64,000 nucleotides of DNA from Rhizobium grahamii CCGE 502 (GTDB lineage: Bacteria > Pseudomonadota > Alphaproteobacteria > Rhizobiales > Rhizobiaceae). The stretch covers positions 372,001 through 436,000 of the forward strand of contig NZ_AEYE02000029.1 of NCBI RefSeq assembly GCF_000298315.2, written 5' to 3'. Positions 57,648 through 64,000 of this stretch are shown one piece after another. Made by a program: the position numbers and the translations under genes. Position 1 is the stretch's first letter. Every line of letters starts with the position of its first letter. The notes under the pieces are model-generated. The model made no database searches. It was given only the letters and a program-made list of their open reading frames with translations, and was not told the origin of the DNA.

Positions 57648-58923
57648 TCAGGGCCGGGTCTGTCCGGTGCCGCGCACCCGATACTTGAAGGATGTCAATT
57701 GCTCGACGCCGACCGGGCCGCGCGCATGCATCTTGCCGGTCGCGATGCCGATCTCGGCACCCATGCCAAACTCGCCGCCATCGGCGAACTGCGTCGATGC
57801 GTTGTGCAACAGGATCGCGGAATCGACCTCAGTGAAAAACCGCTCAACCACATCGGGATTCTCGGCAATCACCGCCTCGGTGTGGTTGGAGGAATAGGTC
57901 TGGATATGCTCTATCGCACCCGAAATGCCATCGACAATGGTAACCGAAACGACGGCGTCCAGGTATTCCGTCGACCAATCCTCCTCGGTCGCAGCCTTCA
58001 CACCGGGCATCGCTTGAACGACGGCAGCCGAGCCGCGGATCTCGCAACCGGCGCCTGCGAGGGCTTCCAACAGCGGACGAAGATGGGTGCTGGCGACAGC
58101 GTTGTCGATGAGGATCGTTTCGACCGCACCGCAAATACCCGTGCGCCGCATTTTCGCGTTGACGACGATCTCCTTGGCCATCCCGAGATCGGCCGAGGCA
58201 TCCACATAGATATGGCAAAGCCCTTCGAGGTGCGCAAAGACAGGCACCCTCGCCTCGTTCTGGACGCGCGCAACAAGGCTCTTGCCGCCGCGCGGAACGA
58301 TAACGTCGATCGCGCCATCCAGTCCTCGGAGCATTGCGCCGACAGCCGCGCGGTCGGTCACCGGCACAAGCTGAATGGCGTGCTCCGGCAGTCCGCCAGC
58401 CTTCAGGCCTTGCACGAGGCAGGCATGAATTGCCTGCGACGAACGCCGGGAATCGGAACCGCACCGCAAAATGACGGCGTTGCCGGCCTTCAGGCACAGG
58501 GCACCCGCATCCGCAGTCACATTCGGGCGGCTCTCGAAAATCACGCCGATAACGCCAAGAGGCGTACGGACACGCTCGATCTTCAAACCGTTTGGCCGGT
58601 CCCAGGCCGCGATCACTTCGCCGACCGGATCCTTGAGGGCCGCAATCGCGCGGATCCCGTCAGCCATTTCGGCAATACGCTTGTCAGTCAGGGTGAGGCG
58701 GTCAACGAAGGATGCCAGCATGTCCGTGCCGGCGACATCCTTCAGATCCTTCGCATTCTCGGCGAGGATATGATCCTTGTTGTCGAGGATCGCATCGGCC
58801 ATGGCGTTCAGCGCCTTGTTCTTCGCCTCGGTGGACGCAAAGCCCAACGGTCGCGCGGCAGCCTTGGCTTTGCGGCCGATGTCATTCATCAGCGCGTCAA
58901 TGTCAGGGCTCTGCGCAACGGTA

Positions 58924-58931
<8 letters not shown>
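57648..58931 (-). CDS. proA: Gamma-glutamyl phosphate reductase
   Basis: A 427-residue NADPH-dependent reductase making glutamate-5-semialdehyde in proline synthesis. Typical stretches: [50 protein letters not shown], and the catalytic Cys in [17 protein letters not shown] 58931 overlaps the proB stop by eight bases, so proB-proA are coupled. Confidence 0.96.
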
Positions 58932-61186
<2,255 letters not shown>

Positions 61187-61245
61187 TCATCGCCCCTCTT
61201 GCCGCTTTCGATATAGGCGGTTCAATCGGAGGTCAAAGGATTATC

Positions 61246-62109
61246 GTGAAGTTTGCGAGCTATAACATACAGTACGGCTTTGGTCTTGATGGCATCTACG
61301 ACCTCGACCGAATCGCCGCGAGCCTCGATGGCGCCGACATCATCGCGCTCCAGGAGGTCACTCGTGGCTTCGCCAGGAACGACTATGCCGACATGGTTGC
61401 CGACCTTGCAGCGCTTTTTCCCAACCATTTCTGGGTCTATGGGCCGGCTTGCGACCTGCATATCGAAGAGGGCTCCGATGGCTGGCCGACACACGGAACG
61501 CGCTTCCAATTCGGCAACATGGTACTCTCGCGCTGGCCGATCCTCTCGACTCGAACGCTGCTTCTGCCGCGCAGCCGAACGATCTCGAAAGTCAACCTCC
61601 AGCGGGGCGCAACGGAGGCCGTTATCGAAACGCCGGAGGGGACGCTGCGCGTCTACTCGGTGCATCTCGATCACGTCTCGATCGACGAGCGCAGCCGGCA
61701 ACTCGTTCATCTGAACGAGCGCATCAACGCCTTCGTTTCCGAGGGCGGCTCGGTCACGGGCGCTGTCGAGTTCGATGTCGATGATCCGCCATTGCCCGAG
61801 GATTATCTCATCATGGGCGACTTCAACATGACGCCGGAGTCGCCCGAATACTGCCTTCTTGCTGGAGCCACGGACGGCTACTACGGCCGCGTCCCACGCA
61901 TCGGCACGCCTGTCGACGCGCTTGCAGCGCTGAAGGCTTACCCGCCCGGCAGCTATAGCTGGATGGATCCCAAGGATCATGGCAAACGCATGCATCTCGA
62001 TTACATCTTTGTCGGCTGCGGCCTAGCGGGCCGTCTGAAATCGGCAAAGATCGATACAGATTCGGTAGGCTCCGACCACTTCCCCGTCTGGGTCGAGATC
62101 GGCGGTTAA
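61246..62109 (+). CDS. Endonuclease/exonuclease/phosphatase-family hydrolase
   Basis: A 287-residue EEP-superfamily protein. GTG 61246 follows AAAGGA by six bases; the longer frame to 61141 lies inside obgE. Motifs in order: FASYNIQYGFG, IIALQEVTRG (metal Glu), RFQFGNMVLSRWP, the catalytic GDFNMTPESPEY, and DSVGSDHFPVWVEI at the end. It cleaves phosphodiester or phosphomonoester bonds; the natural substrate is unknown. Its promoter must lie in the ~80 bases opposite the obgE start. Confidence 0.9.
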   Translation: MKFASYNIQYGFGLDGIYDLDRIAASLDGADIIALQEVTRGFARNDYADMVADLAALFPNHFWVYGPACDLHIEEGSDGWPTHGTRFQFGNMVLSRWPILSTRTLLLPRSRTISKVNLQRGATEAVIETPEGTLRVYSVHLDHVSIDERSRQLVHLNERINAFVSEGGSVTGAVEFDVDDPPLPEDYLIMGDFNMTPESPEYCLLAGATDGYYGRVPRIGTPVDALAALKAYPPGSYSWMDPKDHGKRMHLDYIFVGCGLAGRLKSAKIDTDSVGSDHFPVWVEIGG

Positions 62110-62113
62110 TAGC

Positions 62114-62146
62114 GAGGCGTCCCAACGCATCGGGACGCCTCTTGTT
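62114..62146 (+). terminator. Terminator after the EEP hydrolase gene
   Basis: GAGGCGTCCC and GGGACGCCTC form a perfect 10-bp stem around eight bases, then TTGTTTG. It lies in a 40-base convergent gap and may serve both genes. Confidence 0.88.
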
Positions 62147-62149
62147 TGT

Positions 62150-62737
62150 TCAGGCGATCCTCGCCTGTTGCAACGCGCCCGGCTTCAACATCGTCTCGAC
62201 GTGCGTGACCATGGTGTTGCGTGCGAAGCTGTAGATCTCGCTGCAACCGGTCATGCGGAAGCCGAGCTTCTCCTGCAGCTTCAGCGAGGCCGGATTGTCG
62301 GCAAACACGCCGGAATGAACCGTCGTGTCGGGCATGCGGCGCGAAAAGCGCTCCAACACAGCCGATACCGCCTCGCTCATATAGCCGCGCCGCCAGTAGA
62401 AACGGTTCAGCCAGTAGCCGAGGTGCCAGAGACCATGGCGCAGCTCGATCGCGACGACGCCGATATGGGCGTCGTCGCCGGTCGTGATCGCAAACTGCCA
62501 GTCGGGCATACCGCCAGCCGTCACCGGTACCAGCCAGTCGAGCGCGTCCTGCCTGTCATAAGGAGCAGGAACGCGCGCGAGCATGCGGGTCACGGCGAAG
62601 TCGGACAGTGTGTCAGCGATCGCATCTGCATCACTCAGCCGGTGCGGCCGGAGAACCAGCCGGTCAGTCGCAATGACAGGCATCGGGCCGGGCGTCATCG
62701 ACTGGCTCCTGGGTCTTTGAAGACTGATCGCGTTCAT
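62150..62737 (-). CDS. GNAT-family N-acetyltransferase
   Basis: A 195-residue RimJ/RimL-type acetyltransferase: TDRLVLRPHRLSDADAIADTL at the start, LGYWLNRFYWRRGYMSEAVSAVL (acetyl-CoA loop region) and VFADNPASLKLQEKLGFRMTG at the end. ATG 62737 overlaps the upstream GNAT stop by four bases, so the two are coupled. Substrate unknown; proximity to L21 and L27 genes makes ribosomal or other protein N termini plausible but not shown. Confidence 0.87.
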   Translation of the reverse strand: MNAISLQRPRSQSMTPGPMPVIATDRLVLRPHRLSDADAIADTLSDFAVTRMLARVPAPYDRQDALDWLVPVTAGGMPDWQFAITTGDDAHIGVVAIELRHGLWHLGYWLNRFYWRRGYMSEAVSAVLERFSRRMPDTTVHSGVFADNPASLKLQEKLGFRMTGCSEIYSFARNTMVTHVETMLKPGALQQARIA

Positions 62738-63390
62738 AAGACGCTCCCCCAGCTTCTCAGCGACATCCAGGTCTTCCGATCAAGCCTGTACCACTCGACC
62801 GGGACGTTACTGCCCAGCGCCAGCGACGCCGCAAGGCCCGATCCCTGGAACTGGAAGCCGCACTTCTGGATGACCCGCCGCGAAGCGACGTTCATCACCC
62901 GGCAACGGGCATCGATCTGATCGACATCCTGCCGCGTGCGGAAGACCATATCGACCAAGGCATGGCACGCCTCAGTCATAAAGCCTTGATTCCAGTAAGG
63001 TTCGCCTAGCCAGTAACCGATCTCGACGGTCCGCCCATCAAGATGCGGCTCAACTCCGCAGCACCCGATGAAGGCACCGTTTTCGGCTTTCGTGATCGCA
63101 TAGACGCACTTGCCAATCTCGCCGTTTTTCGTGCGTCGCACGAAGTCGGCGGCATCATTGGCCGTATACGGGTGCGGCATACGCGACACCATGGTGGCGA
63201 CTTTGGCGTTGTTGGCAAGATGGGCAAGGGCGTCGATGTCTTCTTCGTGCGGCGCGCGCATGACGAGCCGCTCCGACAGTAAGACAGGGCAATCGGTCCT
63301 TAACCGCTCCGGCCTCAGCCGTTCCTTGGGAGACCGCTGGTCTTCCCTGAAAGACCGCGATTGGCCTTCCCTCAACAATTCGCCTTGCAT
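62734..63390 (-). CDS. GNAT-family N-acetyltransferase
   Basis: A 218-residue RimJ/RimL-type acetyltransferase from ATG 63390 with AAGGAGG upstream; an earlier in-frame start lacks a site. Features: LLSERLVMRAPHEEDIDALAHL, IGYWLGEPYWNQGFMTEAC and DARCRVMNVASRRVIQKCGFQFQG. The first ~40 residues are a polar, charged leader not part of the fold. Tandem with the next GNAT and downstream of rpmA, which ends at a strong terminator. Confidence 0.87.
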   Translation of the reverse strand: MQGELLREGQSRSFREDQRSPKERLRPERLRTDCPVLLSERLVMRAPHEEDIDALAHLANNAKVATMVSRMPHPYTANDAADFVRRTKNGEIGKCVYAITKAENGAFIGCCGVEPHLDGRTVEIGYWLGEPYWNQGFMTEACHALVDMVFRTRQDVDQIDARCRVMNVASRRVIQKCGFQFQGSGLAASLALGSNVPVEWYRLDRKTWMSLRSWGSVL

Positions 63391-63414
63391 GTTCAGTCCT
63401 CCTTCGTTGGACAA

Positions 63415-63445
63415 GAAAAAAGGGGAGATGGCGCCCCATCTCCCC
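63415..63445 (-). terminator. Terminator after rpmA
   Basis: On the minus strand GGGGAGATGG pairs with CCATCTCCCC around a four-base loop, followed by TTTTTTTC, 72 bases past the rpmA stop. Confidence 0.92.
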
Positions 63446-63516
63446 TGTTTTCTGGACTGAACCTGATACGCTCAGCCGGGTCGATGAGACGCCGGCTGTT
63501 TTAGAGCGCTACCGGC

Positions 63517-63786
63517 TTATTCCGCTGCTTCCGCTTTCGGCATTACAGACACGTACACGCGGCCATTGGCCTTCGTACGGTAGTTCACATTGCCGGCCGT
63601 AAGCGCAAAAATGGTGTGGTCCTTACCGAGGCCAACGTTGGCGCCCGGATGCCACTGCGTACCGCGCTGACGCAGGATGATGTTGCCCGCGATGACGGTT
63701 TCGCCGCCGAACTTCTTCACGCCAAGGCGCTTGGATTCGGAATCACGACCGTTGCGCGATGAACCGCCAGCTTTTTTGTGTGCCAT
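63517..63786 (-). CDS. rpmA: 50S ribosomal protein L27
   Basis: An 89-residue L27. N terminus [22 protein letters not shown] is invariant and reaches the peptidyl-transferase centre without the Firmicute leader that needs cleavage. It continues with the expected [18 protein letters not shown] 63786 with GGAGAAC. Follows rplU by 34 bases. Confidence 0.98.
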   Translation of the reverse strand: MAHKKAGGSSRNGRDSESKRLGVKKFGGETVIAGNIILRQRGTQWHPGANVGLGKDHTIFALTAGNVNYRTKANGRVYVSVMPKAEAAE

Positions 63787-63820
63787 TGGTGTTCTCCTTT
63801 AAACCTTAAGTCCCGTAATC

Positions 63821-64000
63821 TTACTTGGCAGCCACGATGTCCGTGATACGGACAACAGTGTGGTGCTGGCGATGGCCGCGCGAACGCTTCGAGTTCTGAC
63901 GACGGCGCTTCTTGAAGGCGATGACCTTCTTGCCGCGGTTGTGCTCGACCACTTCGGCCTTGACGGAAGCGCCCTTGACGAAGGGAGCACCAATCGCAGC
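63821..64000 (-). CDS. rplU: 50S ribosomal protein L21 (C-terminal part, truncated by window edge)
   Basis: 59 codons remain, in frame to the window edge. The C-terminal half of L21 is clear: [20 protein letters not shown], then [20 protein letters not shown] and the end VAAK. The stop is the TAA at 63821-63823. The start and N-terminal half lie beyond position 64000. Confidence 0.96.
   Translation of the reverse strand, partial: AAIGAPFVKGASVKAEVVEHNRGKKVIAFKKRRRQNSKRSRGHRQHHTVVRITDIVAAK

Overview
The window is a stretch of ordinary, gene-dense, GC-rich chromosome from an alphaproteobacterium of the Rhizobiaceae (Rhizobium/Ensifer/Agrobacterium group). The signs are an ndvA/chvA-type cyclic beta-1,2-glucan exporter, a SAM-II riboswitch in front of metA, phaA-phaB-phaR, an imuA-imuB-dnaE2 mutagenesis cassette behind a GAAC-N7-GAAC SOS box, an alpha-r14 (cuckoo/NfeR1-like) small RNA, and the rplU-rpmA-GNAT-obg-proBA-nadD order. 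No rRNA, tRNA, insertion sequence, prophage or CRISPR array was found. Both ends cut genes: a thiamine diphosphokinase at the left and rplU (L21) at the right.

Layout. 1-7.2 kb: thiamine diphosphokinase, an ABC-F ATPase, an exported hypothetical protein, an SbmA/BacA-like ABC exporter whose ATPase motifs are badly degenerate, SAM-II riboswitch plus metA (with the acetyl-CoA-type Glu111), and galM. 7.3-11 kb: an amino-sugar operon of a GntR regulator, a GlcN6P-deaminase-like SIS protein, nagA and a second SIS protein, followed by two tiny membrane or secreted proteins. 11.5-14.7 kb: phaB, phaA and the divergent regulator phaR. 14.8-19.9 kb: rpmF, GST, mtgA, ispA, a LysE-type exporter and ispG (isoprenoid pathway). 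20-24.6 kb: an MFS transporter with a DeoR regulator, then a cystine-type ABC importer. 24.6-34.2 kb: FMN reductase, pyruvate carboxylase, an orphan LuxR-type regulator, ndvA, a VOC protein, and an MHS-type transporter with a large extra loop. 34.3-40.6 kb: PAP2 phosphatase, leuB, a PLP serine/threonine dehydratase, leuD, VOC protein, CoA-ester lyase, DUF1737 protein and a zinc metallopeptidase.

40.8-47.5 kb: the LexA-controlled imuA-imuB-dnaE2 translesion cassette, then overlapping bfd and bfr for iron storage. 47.6-53.3 kb (minus strand): rppH, a divergent polysaccharide deacetylase, ctpA, an EnvC-like factor, rlmH and rsfS, a translation and cell-envelope block. 53.5-56.6 kb: a molybdate locus (single-domain ModE facing modABC, with a ModE-like palindrome at modA). 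It sits between rsfS and nadD, which are normally close neighbours. 56.87-56.99 kb: a three-hairpin small RNA in which every loop shows an anti-Shine-Dalgarno CUCCUCC motif; this is the most striking non-protein element. 57-64 kb (mostly minus strand): nadD, proA, proB, obgE, an EEP-family hydrolase (plus strand), two overlapping GNAT acetyltransferases, rpmA and rplU.

The points most worth following up are the alpha-r14/cuckoo-type sRNA, the pseudo-ATPase ABC exporter, the MHS transporter with a ~190-residue periplasmic insertion, the stand-alone ModE, the long imuA/imuB reading-frame overlap and the orphan LuxR regulator.
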